Source of the DNA: Akkermansia muciniphila
Lineage (GTDB): Bacteria > Verrucomicrobiota > Kiritimatiellia > RFP12 > UBA1067
Length of the DNA stretch: 43,592 nt
Reading direction: 5' to 3'
Assembly (NCBI GenBank): GCA_945870145.1
Contig: CAMBQV010000005.1
Span: 1-43,592 of the forward strand
Shown here: piece by piece, positions 1 to 9,237 of the stretch
Layout: every line of letters begins with the position of its first letter
How positions within the stretch are numbered: position 1 is the stretch's first letter
Program-made: the position numbers and the translations under genes
Notes under the pieces: model-generated
The model's database searches: none
What the model saw: the letters and a program-made list of their open reading frames with translations, nothing else
Told to the model about the DNA's origin: nothing

Positions 1-1
1 C

Positions 2-3000
2 GCTCGCATCATTTTTGTCTCCGGCCGTGACCTGCCTGGTGGCGCAGCCTCTGTCATCTTCCAAACCAAAAAGGAGGAAGGTGATGATACGGATGACGAG
101 CCCATTGTTCATATTGAAAAGAAGAATCTGCTCCCGATTCCTGATCCGACGAGCTCGAAGCCTGACTCTTCCGTCTCGCCCAGCGAACTCGCGGAAGAAA
201 ATGACAGCGATCTTCTCAGTCATAACTGGCTGGCCGCGCAAGCTAGCGTCTTTGGAGGGTTAGCCACAGCGACGGTTTTGGCCTTTACAGCCCCCTTCTG
301 GCTCGTCTCCACGCGCCTCTATCCGCAGGCTTTCCACTTAATGCTTGTCTTGTTGATTTTCAACCTGTTGCTCACTTACTTGCACACGGGCAGCAGTTTT
401 GCACTCTTTCCGGCAATCCTCTTACTGACCGCCACCTGTCTAGAGAGCCCACTTTTTCTGCTTTTGCTCCCTGCGGGAGGCTTCTTCCTGCTGAAGACCA
501 TGGAGGATAATGAGCAACTGGCCATGCACCGAATGTTAGGGGTCATCATGGTCGCGATTGCGGGGCTTCTGATGGCCGTGACCTGTCTCTACAAGGTTGC
601 TCCTTATTGCGTGGAGATTACCAGTGCTTCCAATCGGCTCCTGCTCGCCACGTATGGGTCAACGCTCTTGACAAATATTTTAGACTGGATGCCAGGGTAC
701 GACTGGAGTTATATGGTCGCCCTCTTTCTCCTGCCTGCAGCCATCGCGCTCTACGTCTTTACAAAAGCTTTTCATGGACACCGTACTTTTCTGCTGTTGG
801 CAGTGGAGCTCGGACTAGCACTCGCCTGTATTCCATCTCTTTTAAATCTGAAACGCTCGCTCTGGGGGATTGCTCGTGCCTCCTCAGAGGTTCCCCTGCT
901 CCCTTATGTGATGATTGCCCTCTTTGTGGGTCTTCTCTTTGCCGTCTTCTATTTAATGCGTGACGTCTTTGTCACACACGGCGATGAAGACCTTGAGTAT
1001 TACGAATATAGAGACAATCCCATTCTCTGCAAAATCGGTTCGCTTCTCTGCTGGCCCTTAGCTGTATTGGTCTGCGTGACCCCCTTTCGAAACCAACCTG
1101 ATATCTCCCCTAAAGTGGGCATCTTTGTTGATACGCTTGCCAAAGACCTTTACTGGAATCTGGGAACGCGAGACTGGCTGATCAACAACTCACTCTTCCA
1201 ATATCAACTGATGATGCGTGCCTTTGATGATAAACGAAGCCTGCACTTTATTTCGACCGACCCAGTCTCAAGCACCTATAGCTCCTCCACGCTCACAGAG
1301 AACGTTATTAATGATCCCTCCTTTGAAAAGATTCGAAATCGTATGCTCAATGCGATTGATATCTCGCCTAAAAACTTTTTAAGCGAGTGGCTATTGAAGG
1401 ACACGAATGCCTGTAACCGAATTGCTGTATTTCGAAATCCCGATGTCTGGCGTCTCAATGGCTATCATGCGATACCTAATGGCTTTTTCCTGAAAGGCGT
1501 CCCAAAGACAACAGCTCTTGATTTAGACCTCAACCTTAAAGAGTTTACCGATTTTATTAATACGCTCCAGCCGCAACTCTTTCCCGAAACGCCGGACACC
1601 ATTAAGCTCTTCTCTTCCTACCGACACCAGCTTCGCATGCAACTCTCACGACAACTCAACGAGCTCGCCTTTCTTTTTGTGGAAGCCAACCGCTCCCAGG
1701 AGGCGGATATCCTCTACAAGCAGGCTGACGAACTCGCGCTACACGGGAACCTTTCTGCGTTGCTGAATCGCTATCAACTCATCCTCGACAAAAAGGGGAC
1801 TGTTTCGGAAGAGCTGGAGACCTCCCTACGCACCTTTGTTGAGAATATCCGGCTGACAGACCTGACCGCGCGGACAATCCAAAATGAGTATGGTACACTC
1901 CTCAAGCTCGAAATCGTAGATGTCGTCCGAAAGAACTTTGGGAGGAAGGTCAGTGGCTATAAAAACGTCTTTTTGAAAGATAAGACCTTGCGTGACCCCC
2001 TGCTGGTGAAGCGAGATAAGAAGCGCGAAATGCAACATTCGGCAACAAAAGCAATCCAGGAGTGTCGGTTTGAGGATGCCGAGCATCTGTTGAACATCCT
2101 CTTCGACATTGACGAGAAGGACGCCTTTGTCCTGATCAACAAAGCAAAGATCGCGATTGAAAAGCGTGACGCACCCAATGCAGGGCTATGGATGGACTTG
2201 GCGAAAGAGAATGGGGTCAGCGACGCCGAGCTGATTTGGCATCAAGCCTCTTTGCTCGTCTTTGACGGAAAACTCGATGAGGCCCGTGAACTGCTCAACC
2301 GCGCCATTCCGTCGAACACACTGAACCCCGACATCTGGTCACTTCTTGCCGATATCCTTCTCGAAAAAGGCGAATATTACGAATTAGAGAACCGTGTCAG
2401 TCCAGCGCTGCGCAATGCCACCAGCAAGGACCCCAGCGCATCGTTCTACAAAGTCAGAGGCTATCTTTTGTTGAGAAACAATGATCTGATGAGTGCACGC
2501 ACTGCCTTCCTTGATGCCCTCAAACTCAATCCTTCTCTCACGACGATCCGCGAAGAGCTCCTCAAGATTGACGACCTTCTTGCTGTACCAACTTTTAGTG
2601 AAGCCGATGCAAAGGAGATGTTGCGGCTAATGCCAAACCACGCCTTTGCCAACTACCTGTTAGGACGTGCACGTCTCGATCGTGGAGCTTACGGACAAGC
2701 AGAAGACCTCTTTAAGCGGAGCCTTGAAAGCAAAACCAATGTGTCTGCTGCTGTTGGGCTCGCGGCGCTTTGGATTGAACAGGCGGGCTTACCAACAAAA
2801 CAAGAAGAGGGAAATGATAAGCTCGCTCAGGCAGAGACGCTTCTGCGCACTGCGCTGAAGCAAGAAGAGACAAACATCTTTGCTCGCCAGACGCTCATTA
2901 AACTCTTGGTCGCCAAGGGTGTTTCAGACGAGGCCTTTCAACTCATCCAGCCTCTCCTAAAGGCACGGCCGAATGATTTCGACCTGCGGCTCACCTACGT

Positions 3001-3145
3001 TCGCATTCGCATGCAACAAGGAAAACTTGAAGAGGCGTCTCAACTCATCTCTGATCTTCTCGATAAAGAGTATAAATTACATCCGCCGGCTCAAGCCAAA
3101 CTGCGGCTCTTGGCCAAGCAACTTTCAGAAGTAATCAGTCAATAA
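2..3145 (+). CDS. Membrane protein with C-terminal TPR repeats (5'-truncated)
   Basis: The reading frame is open to the left edge of the window, so the true start lies outside; the TTG at 278 is only an internal codon. The visible product is about 1047 residues. The first ~90 residues are polar and acidic. Next come about nine or ten hydrophobic segments, then a long soluble region whose second half is rich in TPR-like helical repeats, for example the 'A..Y.LGRARLDRGAYGQAEDLFKRSLE' type pattern in short pieces. This arrangement suggests an inner-membrane anchor with a protein-interaction domain. It lies 9 bp upstream of a lipid A-type acyltransferase, and the following genes also concern the envelope, so an envelope assembly role is plausible. 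I do not recognise a named family. The coding call is secure; the function is unknown. Confidence 0.85.
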   Translation, partial: ARIIFVSGRDLPGGAASVIFQTKKEEGDDTDDEPIVHIEKKNLLPIPDPTSSKPDSSVSPSELAEENDSDLLSHNWLAAQASVFGGLATATVLAFTAPFWLVSTRLYPQAFHLMLVLLIFNLLLTYLHTGSSFALFPAILLLTATCLESPLFLLLLPAGGFFLLKTMEDNEQLAMHRMLGVIMVAIAGLLMAVTCLYKVAPYCVEITSASNRLLLATYGSTLLTNILDWMPGYDWSYMVALFLLPAAIALYVFTKAFHGHRTFLLLAVELGLALACIPSLLNLKRSLWGIARASSEVPLLPYVMIALFVGLLFAVFYLMRDVFVTHGDEDLEYYEYRDNPILCKIGSLLCWPLAVLVCVTPFRNQPDISPKVGIFVDTLAKDLYWNLGTRDWLINNSLFQYQLMMRAFDDKRSLHFISTDPVSSTYSSSTLTENVINDPSFEKIRNRMLNAIDISPKNFLSEWLLKDTNACNRIAVFRNPDVWRLNGYHAIPNGFFLKGVPKTTALDLDLNLKEFTDFINTLQPQLFPETPDTIKLFSSYRHQLRMQLSRQLNELAFLFVEANRSQEADILYKQADELALHGNLSALLNRYQLILDKKGTVSEELETSLRTFVENIRLTDLTARTIQNEYGTLLKLEIVDVVRKNFGRKVSGYKNVFLKDKTLRDPLLVKRDKKREMQHSATKAIQECRFEDAEHLLNILFDIDEKDAFVLINKAKIAIEKRDAPNAGLWMDLAKENGVSDAELIWHQASLLVFDGKLDEARELLNRAIPSNTLNPDIWSLLADILLEKGEYYELENRVSPALRNATSKDPSASFYKVRGYLLLRNNDLMSARTAFLDALKLNPSLTTIREELLKIDDLLAVPTFSEADAKEMLRLMPNHAFANYLLGRARLDRGAYGQAEDLFKRSLESKTNVSAAVGLAALWIEQAGLPTKQEEGNDKLAQAETLLRTALKQEETNIFARQTLIKLLVAKGVSDEAFQLIQPLLKARPNDFDLRLTYVRIRMQQGKLEEASQLISDLLDKEYKLHPPAQAKLRLLAKQLSEVISQ

Positions 3146-3154
3146 GGTCTCTCC

Positions 3155-4051
3155 ATGCGACTCCTTTTGCCCCTCATACACATCCTCCAATATGCGCTGA
3201 TCCGTCTGGCGATGGCACTCTATGCGATTGTGCCAGCAAACAAGGCCTATTCCCTCGGCGCCCGTTTAGCTTCCTTAATCTACCCGCTCTTCAAAAAGCG
3301 TCACCTTGTCGCACTCGACAACATCATGAAGGCAGGAATAACAGAAGACAAGCAGGAGGCAGCTCGTATCGCCCAAGCTTCGTTCTGTCACTTTCTCGGG
3401 CACCTGTTTGAGGCCCTGAAGGTGCCAAAGGTTGTCAACGAGCGGAACTGGAAAGAGCATATCGTCTACGACAAGAATGATGCTGAAAATTGGAATACGT
3501 TGATGGTTAACCTCGATACACCCATGATGCTGATCACGGGGCATCTTGGTTCTTGGGAGGCAGGGGTCTCGATCATTCCCTTTACCCGTCCGATGATGCC
3601 CATCGCGCGCGCGCTGGACAATCCGTTGTTGGCTCGCTTCTTGAAAAAGAGCCAATTCAGAGGAAACGTCACGATCATCTCTAAGAAGAATGGCTTTTCT
3701 GGCGATGTCATGCGCGAATGGAAAGCAACCAAGTCCGCCCTCACCATCGTGATGGACCAACATGCTGGCAGAAGCGGTGTGAAAGTTGATTTCCTCGGTC
3801 GCCCCGCCTGGACACACACCTCCCCCGCCCGTATCCATCTCGCCTCAGGAGCCCCCATTGTTGTAGGAGCTTTCTTGCGTGAAGGCCTCTTCAAGTACCG
3901 CATGATCGGGGAGCCCGCGATTCATTTCAAGCCAACAGGAAACAAGGAGCAGGACATCGAAACGTTGACAACTGAGATGAATAGGCTCCTCGGGAATTTG
4001 ATCCGTAAGTGCCCCGAGCAATATCTCTGGATGCATAATCGCTGGCGCTAA
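3155..4051 (+). CDS. Lipid A biosynthesis (LpxL/HtrB-type) lysophospholipid acyltransferase
   Basis: The 298-residue product has the usual length for LpxL/LpxM/HtrB late acyltransferases, which add secondary acyl chains to Kdo-lipid A at the inner membrane. An N-terminal hydrophobic segment (about residues 8-28) fits the membrane anchor. The catalytic HX4E motif is visible as HLGSWE (His130, Glu135). A second conserved block follows as DQHAGRSGVKVDFLGRPA, then a segment resembling the SGAPIV block of the family. The gene starts 9 bp after the TPR membrane protein and is probably co-transcribed with it. The exact acyl donor and target cannot be read from the sequence. Related acyltransferases act on other lipids, but the motif set favours a lipid A-type enzyme. 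Confidence 0.85.
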   Translation: MRLLLPLIHILQYALIRLAMALYAIVPANKAYSLGARLASLIYPLFKKRHLVALDNIMKAGITEDKQEAARIAQASFCHFLGHLFEALKVPKVVNERNWKEHIVYDKNDAENWNTLMVNLDTPMMLITGHLGSWEAGVSIIPFTRPMMPIARALDNPLLARFLKKSQFRGNVTIISKKNGFSGDVMREWKATKSALTIVMDQHAGRSGVKVDFLGRPAWTHTSPARIHLASGAPIVVGAFLREGLFKYRMIGEPAIHFKPTGNKEQDIETLTTEMNRLLGNLIRKCPEQYLWMHNRWR

Positions 4052-4145
4052 CGCGACATCCCGCTTGACTCATTCGTTTTTTTTGCCTACGATACTGACC
4101 CCATTTTATGAACAGAGCCTGCGCAATAAGGAGCAACAATTCCCG

Positions 4146-4886
4146 ATGAAAACAGTCATTGTGATTCCCACATACGACGAACGTGAGAACGTCAAACCCA
4201 TGAGTGAGGCTGTCCTTGCCCAGGTCCCTGAGGCCAACATCTTGTTTGTGGATGACAACTCGCCAGACGGTACAGGCAAGCTCCTTGACCAAATCGCAGC
4301 ACAGGAACCCCGCGTTTCCGTCCTCCACCGTCAGAAAAAAGAGGGCCTCGGTCGCGCGTACATTGCAGGCTTCCATTGGGCTCTTGAACGCGGTTATGAA
4401 TTGATCTGCGAGATGGATTGCGATTTTTCACACGATCCCAAGGCCCTGCCCTCGTTGCTCGCTACTGCAAAAGAATTTGATCTTGTCCTAGGGTCTCGTT
4501 ACATCGGCGGCATCCGTGTCATGAACTGGCCCATGAGCCGTTTGCTACTCTCAACAGGGGCGGCTCAATATGTCCACTTCATTCTGGGGATGCCCGTATG
4601 CGATCCAACCGGCGGCTTCAAATGCTTCCATCGAGAGGTGTTGACAGCCATTGATATGGACAAAATCACATCAAATGGGTACTCCTTCCAGATTGAAATG
4701 ACGCATACAGCTTGGATGCAGGGTTTCTCAGTCAAGGAGATCCCCATTGTCTTTGAGGATCGCAAGGCAGGGTACTCCAAGATGAAGGCCAATATTGCGA
4801 CTGAGGCCTTTCTGATGGTTCTCAAACTCTGGGCGCGGTGCGGTTTCCGCCGCTCCCCACGGGTCAAACGTGGAGTCCGCGCATGA
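4146..4886 (+). CDS. Polyprenol-phosphate glycosyltransferase (DPM1-like, GT2)
   Basis: This 246-residue GT-A glycosyltransferase resembles dolichol/polyprenol-phosphate mannosyl- or glucosyltransferases, which move a sugar from a nucleotide donor to a lipid phosphate carrier on the cytoplasmic face of the membrane. It shows PTYDERENV at the N-terminus, VDDNSPDGTG (about residues 35-44), the metal-site region MDCDFSHDP (90-98) and GSRYIGG further on. It has no C-terminal transmembrane extension, so it is the short DPM1 form. The frame is open back to 4065, but ATG 4146 is preceded by AAGGAG at 4130-4135 and begins the conserved strand MKTVIVIPTY, so that start is used. Its stop overlaps the next gene's start (ATGA), indicating coupled translation with the UbiA-type gene. 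Confidence 0.9.
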   Translation: MKTVIVIPTYDERENVKPMSEAVLAQVPEANILFVDDNSPDGTGKLLDQIAAQEPRVSVLHRQKKEGLGRAYIAGFHWALERGYELICEMDCDFSHDPKALPSLLATAKEFDLVLGSRYIGGIRVMNWPMSRLLLSTGAAQYVHFILGMPVCDPTGGFKCFHREVLTAIDMDKITSNGYSFQIEMTHTAWMQGFSVKEIPIVFEDRKAGYSKMKANIATEAFLMVLKLWARCGFRRSPRVKRGVRA

Positions 4887-5803
4887 GGAAGTCCTCCCTC
4901 CCCGCTTGGTTACGTTCTTTACGCCCAGCTCAATGGCTTAAAAATGGCGTTGTGCCAGCAGCACTTTTCTTTGCTTGGAGGGACGCCAGTCAAGGCATTG
5001 ACCTACACAACCCTGGGATCTTTATCGCTGTCGGACTAGCCGTTGTCTGTTTCTGTTTGGTTTCCAGTGCTATCTATCTGATTAATGATATCAAGGATGT
5101 TGAAGCTGACCGTGCACATCCCATCAAAGCCCTTCGCCCCATTGCTTCGGGAGAGCTCTCCATTCAAAAGGCGCTCATCATGGCGGGGGCCTTGCTCATC
5201 ATCGGAGGGATACTCTCACTCCAGCTACCCCTCCTCTTCACGTGGATCATTGTTGCCTATGCAATCATGCAGTGCGTCTACACCTTTGGACTCAAGCGTA
5301 TTCCTTATGTGGATGTTTTTATCATCGCGATCGGCTTTGTCTTCCGTGCGGTCGCAGGTGCTGTGGCCATCTCTGTGCGCATCTCGCCCTGGCTCCTCCT
5401 GTGTACCTTCCTGTTAGCACTCTTCCTTGCGCTCTGTAAACGCCGCCACGAAAAGGGGCTTTTCGACGAAAAGGATACGCGTCATCGTCAGGCTTTGACT
5501 GGCTATTCGCGCCAACTCCTCGACACCCAGATCGCCATTACCGCAGCCGCCACCATCGTCTGCTACGCCATCTATACGCTCGCGCCTGAGACGGTCCATC
5601 GTTTCGGAACCAGCCACCTCGGGCTGACCATCCCCTTTGTTGTCTTCGGTGTCTTTCGGTATCTGGCCCTCGTGTATACACAGGACGAGGGAGGGCGCCC
5701 AGAAAAGGTCATGTTGACCGACAAAACATTGATCATTACGGTCTTGTGTTATATCGGCACCGCGCTCGTCATCCTACTCACGGCGCAGCCACCCCAGTCC
5801 TAA
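4883..5803 (+). CDS. UbiA-family prenyltransferase, decaprenyl-phosphate phosphoribosyltransferase-like
   Basis: This is an integral membrane protein of 306 residues with eight or nine hydrophobic segments. It carries the UbiA signature NDIKDVEAD (residues 68-76, the NDxxDxxxD Mg-binding motif) followed by HPIKALRPIASG. These blocks, with the opening SLRPAQWLKN, are characteristic of the Rv3806c-like branch, which transfers phosphoribose to a polyprenyl phosphate rather than prenylating a quinone precursor. A second Asp-rich stretch (DEKDTRH) lies in the middle. The ATG overlaps the TGA of the lipid-phosphate glycosyltransferase, so the two probably supply lipid-linked sugars for an envelope polymer. 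Partner epimerases (DprE1/E2) are not in the window, so the final product is uncertain. Confidence 0.82.
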   Translation: MRKSSLPAWLRSLRPAQWLKNGVVPAALFFAWRDASQGIDLHNPGIFIAVGLAVVCFCLVSSAIYLINDIKDVEADRAHPIKALRPIASGELSIQKALIMAGALLIIGGILSLQLPLLFTWIIVAYAIMQCVYTFGLKRIPYVDVFIIAIGFVFRAVAGAVAISVRISPWLLLCTFLLALFLALCKRRHEKGLFDEKDTRHRQALTGYSRQLLDTQIAITAAATIVCYAIYTLAPETVHRFGTSHLGLTIPFVVFGVFRYLALVYTQDEGGRPEKVMLTDKTLIITVLCYIGTALVILLTAQPPQS

Positions 5804-5839
5804 AAACTGCCCCAAATCAGCCTCGAAGAAGAAAACGCA

Positions 5840-5869
5840 TTGACTTTTCTAAGATAGAGGGCACATAAT
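5840..5869 (+). promoter_or_regulatory. Sigma70-type promoter for the RCK protein gene
   Basis: TTGACT at 5840-5845 and CATAAT at 5864-5869 each match the sigma70 consensus at five of six positions, with an 18-bp spacer. The site lies in the intergenic region upstream of ATG 5917 and would give a 5' leader of about 40 nt. This is a prediction from the sequence only. Confidence 0.6.
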
Positions 5870-5916
5870 AGTGACTCTTTTTGACGATTGTGAGTTTTTA
5901 AGCACAGGTATTAACC

Positions 5917-6588
5917 ATGAAAAGAATTGGCATTATTGGCGCAGGACGTTTCGGATATTCACTTGCGGAGAGCTTGGCATCGCATGGTGCAGAAGTGATC
6001 TTGATTGACCAGGATCGCGAGAAAATACAGACCTTGTCTGAATTCGTGACTAAGGCTATCGAAGGGGACGTGACCAATATCCGGACCTTGCAAGATGCTG
6101 GCTTTAACGAGTGCGATGTGGTGGTCATTGCCATTGGCTCCAACCTTGAAGGAAGCATCATGGCTACCGTGCATTGCAAGAAACTGGAAGTTCCCTTGGT
6201 TGTGGCCAAGGCCAACTCGGATGTCCACGGTGAGATTCTCAAGCGCGTGGGAGCTGATAAAGTAATCTATCCGAATCGCGATTGCGCAAAGAATCTCTCT
6301 CGTACCTTGCTCTCCAAGGGTAATGTCGATCTCTTTGCCATTTCAGATGATTTCAATATCGCTGAGATTGACGTTCCCGACTCGATTAAAAACAAGACAC
6401 TGAGCGAGGCGAATGTCCGCAAGCAGTATGGTGTCACCGTGCTCTGTGTTCGCCGTCTTGCGGCTGATCCTGAGGATCCTCGTACCGTCATCGTCCCAAC
6501 AGCAGAAGATATGATTCTGCCTGAGGATAAGCTCTTGGTCTTCGGCCCAGTCAAAAAGATTGACGCCATTGCACAGGATGCACAATGA
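5917..6588 (+). CDS. TrkA/KtrA-type potassium uptake regulatory protein (RCK domain)
   Basis: The 223-residue protein has a Rossmann-type RCK_N (KTN) domain beginning with GIIGAGRFG, with an acidic residue after strand two (LIDQD). A C-terminal TrkA_C-like domain covers roughly residues 140-220. Proteins of this layout form a cytoplasmic nucleotide-gated ring that controls a TrkH/KtrB-type K+ channel. The single RCK unit and the length match KtrA rather than the duplicated E. coli TrkA. No membrane subunit is encoded in the window, which is unusual because the partner is often adjacent. A well-formed promoter lies upstream, and the 3' end overlaps a radical SAM gene by 4 nt. Confidence 0.88.
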   Translation: MKRIGIIGAGRFGYSLAESLASHGAEVILIDQDREKIQTLSEFVTKAIEGDVTNIRTLQDAGFNECDVVVIAIGSNLEGSIMATVHCKKLEVPLVVAKANSDVHGEILKRVGADKVIYPNRDCAKNLSRTLLSKGNVDLFAISDDFNIAEIDVPDSIKNKTLSEANVRKQYGVTVLCVRRLAADPEDPRTVIVPTAEDMILPEDKLLVFGPVKKIDAIAQDAQ

Positions 6589-7373
6589 AGTACCTGTTCG
6601 GACCGGTCCCCTCCCGACGTTACGGTCGCTCCCTTGGCGTAGACCTCTCCCTCTTTAAAACATGCACACTGAACTGTTGCTTCTGTCAACTCGGCGACAC
6701 GCAAGAAACAACGCTCACGCGCACCGCACAACCCCCAATCAACGATGTGTTATCTGAACTTCGTCAATGGCTCTTGCGCGGGGAACCCCTAGACTATATC
6801 ACCGCCAGTGGTTCAGGCGAGCCCACGTTGCACACGCATTTTGGCGACCTCTTCCGGTTTATACGTGCCGAGACGCCCTTCCGTTCGCTCCTGCTCTCAA
6901 ATGGCAGCCTGTTTACGCTACCAGAAGTCAGGCGCGAGGCTGCGCTGGCGGACGTCGTGAAGCTCTCGCTCAACGCTTGGGACCAAGCCTCCTTTGAAAA
7001 GATTGTTCGTCCGCATCCCGCCCTGCGTTTTGATGCGATCCTCGCGAGTTACTGCGCCTTTCGGCACGAGTATCAAGGACGACTCGACTTGGAAGTTTTT
7101 ATTGTGCCAGGCATGAACGATGCGCCGGAGCAGGTGGATCGGATTGCTGAACTCGCCCAGCGTTTCAGACCAGATGATATTTCGCTAAACACAGCGGTAC
7201 GCCCGACAGCAGATGCCTCTTTGCGAGCCTGCCCAAGCGAGCAGATGGCTCAACTTTCCTTGCGCTTCAACACGCCCGCACATGACAGTGGTCCGCAAAA
7301 TACGATGATACCCATAAATATGACTACAGAAGAGAGGGCAGCGCTCGCGTTGCGGCATCCATTCAAATCGTGA
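6585..7373 (+). CDS. Radical SAM protein (COG0731-like)
   Basis: The 262-residue protein starts with GPVPSRRYGRSLGVD and carries the radical SAM iron-sulfur motif CTLNCCFC (Cys27, Cys31, Cys34, CX3CX2C). It then shows SGSGEPTLH, matching the GGE-type SAM-binding motif, and an IVPGMND strand. This layout resembles the COG0731 group, often annotated as wyosine-related Fe-S oxidoreductases although the bacterial members have no established substrate. No additional cluster domain is evident. Its ATG overlaps the TGA of the RCK protein (ATGA), so the two are co-translated. It converges on the DUF4340 gene 6 bp downstream. The radical SAM assignment is firm; the reaction is unknown. Confidence 0.85.
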   Translation: MKYLFGPVPSRRYGRSLGVDLSLFKTCTLNCCFCQLGDTQETTLTRTAQPPINDVLSELRQWLLRGEPLDYITASGSGEPTLHTHFGDLFRFIRAETPFRSLLLSNGSLFTLPEVRREAALADVVKLSLNAWDQASFEKIVRPHPALRFDAILASYCAFRHEYQGRLDLEVFIVPGMNDAPEQVDRIAELAQRFRPDDISLNTAVRPTADASLRACPSEQMAQLSLRFNTPAHDSGPQNTMIPINMTTEERAALALRHPFKS

Positions 7374-7379
7374 TGTCTA

Positions 7380-9236
7380 TCATTTGACAACCAGCGACTT
7401 GCTGAGAAGTCCTACTGTCTTTTTCTCCAGAACAAAGACTAAATCCTGCCCACGAACCATGGCATAGCGAGCACCTCCAGAGGTCTCACTTCCGACAAGC
7501 AGTGTCTTTCGAATCGAATCTCCCGCATTCACACTGACACTGACTTCCATCCAAGGCTCTTTGAGTCCATACGCAACAACATCACTCTCTAAGGCACACG
7601 GCTTCTCAATGCGATCTGCCGTCAATGTTGCCAAGAGGGAGAGCCGCTGGGAAAGCCCTTCGACAGCCAGTACGCCTGAAGCGGGCTCGAGTCGCCATGT
7701 GCCTTCCTTATCGCGAACGACCGTCTCTAAAGAGCCCGAGGGCAGCTTAGAACTGATTCGCTGAATCGAGTCATTCGTAAAAGCGAAGATCGTACGGTCA
7801 TAGAGGGAGCGTGCTGCAGAGGCTTGTAACACCGCCGCAGGCACGGAGTGCGCATCCACACGATAAGTCATGGTCCGGTCTGCAATCGTCACTGAATAAT
7901 AGGCCTTTCCATCGACATACTCTGAGGTAAAGAGGAGCTTCGTGTTTTTACCGTTCATCATCCCCAGCTCTACACTGCTCTTACCCTCTGTTGCCTCTCC
8001 CCCCGAGGGGCCTGTGACAGGAACCGTGTTGGTCGTTGAGAAGAGCTCCAACGCATTCAAGCGAAGCAACTGTTCCAGCATTTCCGTCACGCCCCCTTGA
8101 TCCGCACGACCCGCAATCGGAGAGACCATTTCCCAAACTCCGGTCTGACGCATCAATACAAACAAAGATCCCTCAACCGAAATCTCTAAACGGTTAACCT
8201 TATCTGGCGTCTCAAAAAACAGCCGCATGTCTCGCAGATCCGACGGTGTCAACTGAAAGGCCGAAAGAACGGAATTGGTCACGGTAGCAATCGTTTGCCC
8301 CCCTGGAAGCAACGCAAACCTAAAGCCCTCTACGCCCTCGACAATATTGCCAAGTACAAGGCGCGAAGGTTCTTCAAGAACCGACTCTTGAGCAGAGATC
8401 TGGAGAAACATGTCAGACCCAAGTCCATAGAGTTCCAGACGCGTTTTTAGCGCGGAATCCGAAACAGTCATCTCATCTGGACGCGTAGCAGAGGGCCAAA
8501 CAAAACGGGACACTTTAACCGTGTAGAGCGCATCGAGCATCTTTGCAACCTTTCGTTCATCCGCTGGGACCTCCGTAGGTTGTGTCAGACGCCACGTATC
8601 TAATTCTTTGATCAGGCGAATAAAGGGTTTGCCTGGTGCCTTGATTTCAAGAATACGTACCCGGGAACGATCACAAGCCACAATATCCCTGGAGCGAAGG
8701 TCATCCAGCCCCTTGGGCACGCACTCCAGAAGACTATCAGAAACACTCATTACTTGATCTGGCATCGAGGCCACACGCACATAGACCTCTTTAACTGCAG
8801 GGCTAGACGAGCCTATAAAGAGGGTGTCTGATTTTTCTCCCTCTTGCAACGAGACACAAACAGCTGCAGGCGCAAAACCGAAGTCCCCAAGAGAGAGCTC
8901 TCGACGACGCATCTCCGAGGAGCGGATACGTTCCACAATACGAGCATTTTCAATACCGTCTAAGAGCCGTGCAATCACGGTTTGATCAAGACGCGAGGGA
9001 AAGGGTGAAAACAACTCCCATGTCCCGTCCCCCCTTTGACGGCGAAGGCCTGCATAGAGCGTTCCACGTTCAATCATCATCTGTTTGACTGTGTCCAAAG
9101 GACGAAAGACCAACCGGTCACTTTCCTTCACGCCCCCGGCAGAAGACCACCCCACCACGAGATCCCGCTTGAGCAACAAGACGCTACACAACAAAATTCC
9201 CAAGACAAAAAAGAGTATGATTTGCCGATTACCCAT
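7380..9236 (-). CDS. DUF4340-type membrane-anchored protein of the Gld-like ABC cluster
   Basis: The 618-residue protein has one N-terminal transmembrane segment (about residues 5-23) and a large extracytoplasmic region. That region contains repeated blocks of the pattern W.L..P....AD...V..ML, typical of DUF4340 proteins. Such proteins recur next to GldA/F/G-like ABC genes, as here. The frame is open upstream to 9302, but ATG 9236 lies 1 bp after the stop of the upstream GldG-like gene, has GGTGG just ahead of it and begins the hydrophobic anchor, so it is the better start. It is the last gene of the ABC operon. No catalytic motif was seen; a structural or accessory role is inferred from context only. 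Confidence 0.8.
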   Translation of the reverse strand: MGNRQIILFFVLGILLCSVLLLKRDLVVGWSSAGGVKESDRLVFRPLDTVKQMMIERGTLYAGLRRQRGDGTWELFSPFPSRLDQTVIARLLDGIENARIVERIRSSEMRRRELSLGDFGFAPAAVCVSLQEGEKSDTLFIGSSSPAVKEVYVRVASMPDQVMSVSDSLLECVPKGLDDLRSRDIVACDRSRVRILEIKAPGKPFIRLIKELDTWRLTQPTEVPADERKVAKMLDALYTVKVSRFVWPSATRPDEMTVSDSALKTRLELYGLGSDMFLQISAQESVLEEPSRLVLGNIVEGVEGFRFALLPGGQTIATVTNSVLSAFQLTPSDLRDMRLFFETPDKVNRLEISVEGSLFVLMRQTGVWEMVSPIAGRADQGGVTEMLEQLLRLNALELFSTTNTVPVTGPSGGEATEGKSSVELGMMNGKNTKLLFTSEYVDGKAYYSVTIADRTMTYRVDAHSVPAAVLQASAARSLYDRTIFAFTNDSIQRISSKLPSGSLETVVRDKEGTWRLEPASGVLAVEGLSQRLSLLATLTADRIEKPCALESDVVAYGLKEPWMEVSVSVNAGDSIRKTLLVGSETSGGARYAMVRGQDLVFVLEKKTVGLLSKSLVVK

Positions 9237-9237
9237 A

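Noticed and set aside
278-280. TTG as the start of the first gene
   Set aside because: The frame is open with protein-like sequence all the way to base 2, so the gene begins outside the window.
3275-3838. A 187-codon frame on the minus strand
   Set aside because: It is antisense to the lipid A-type acyltransferase and has no recognisable protein features.
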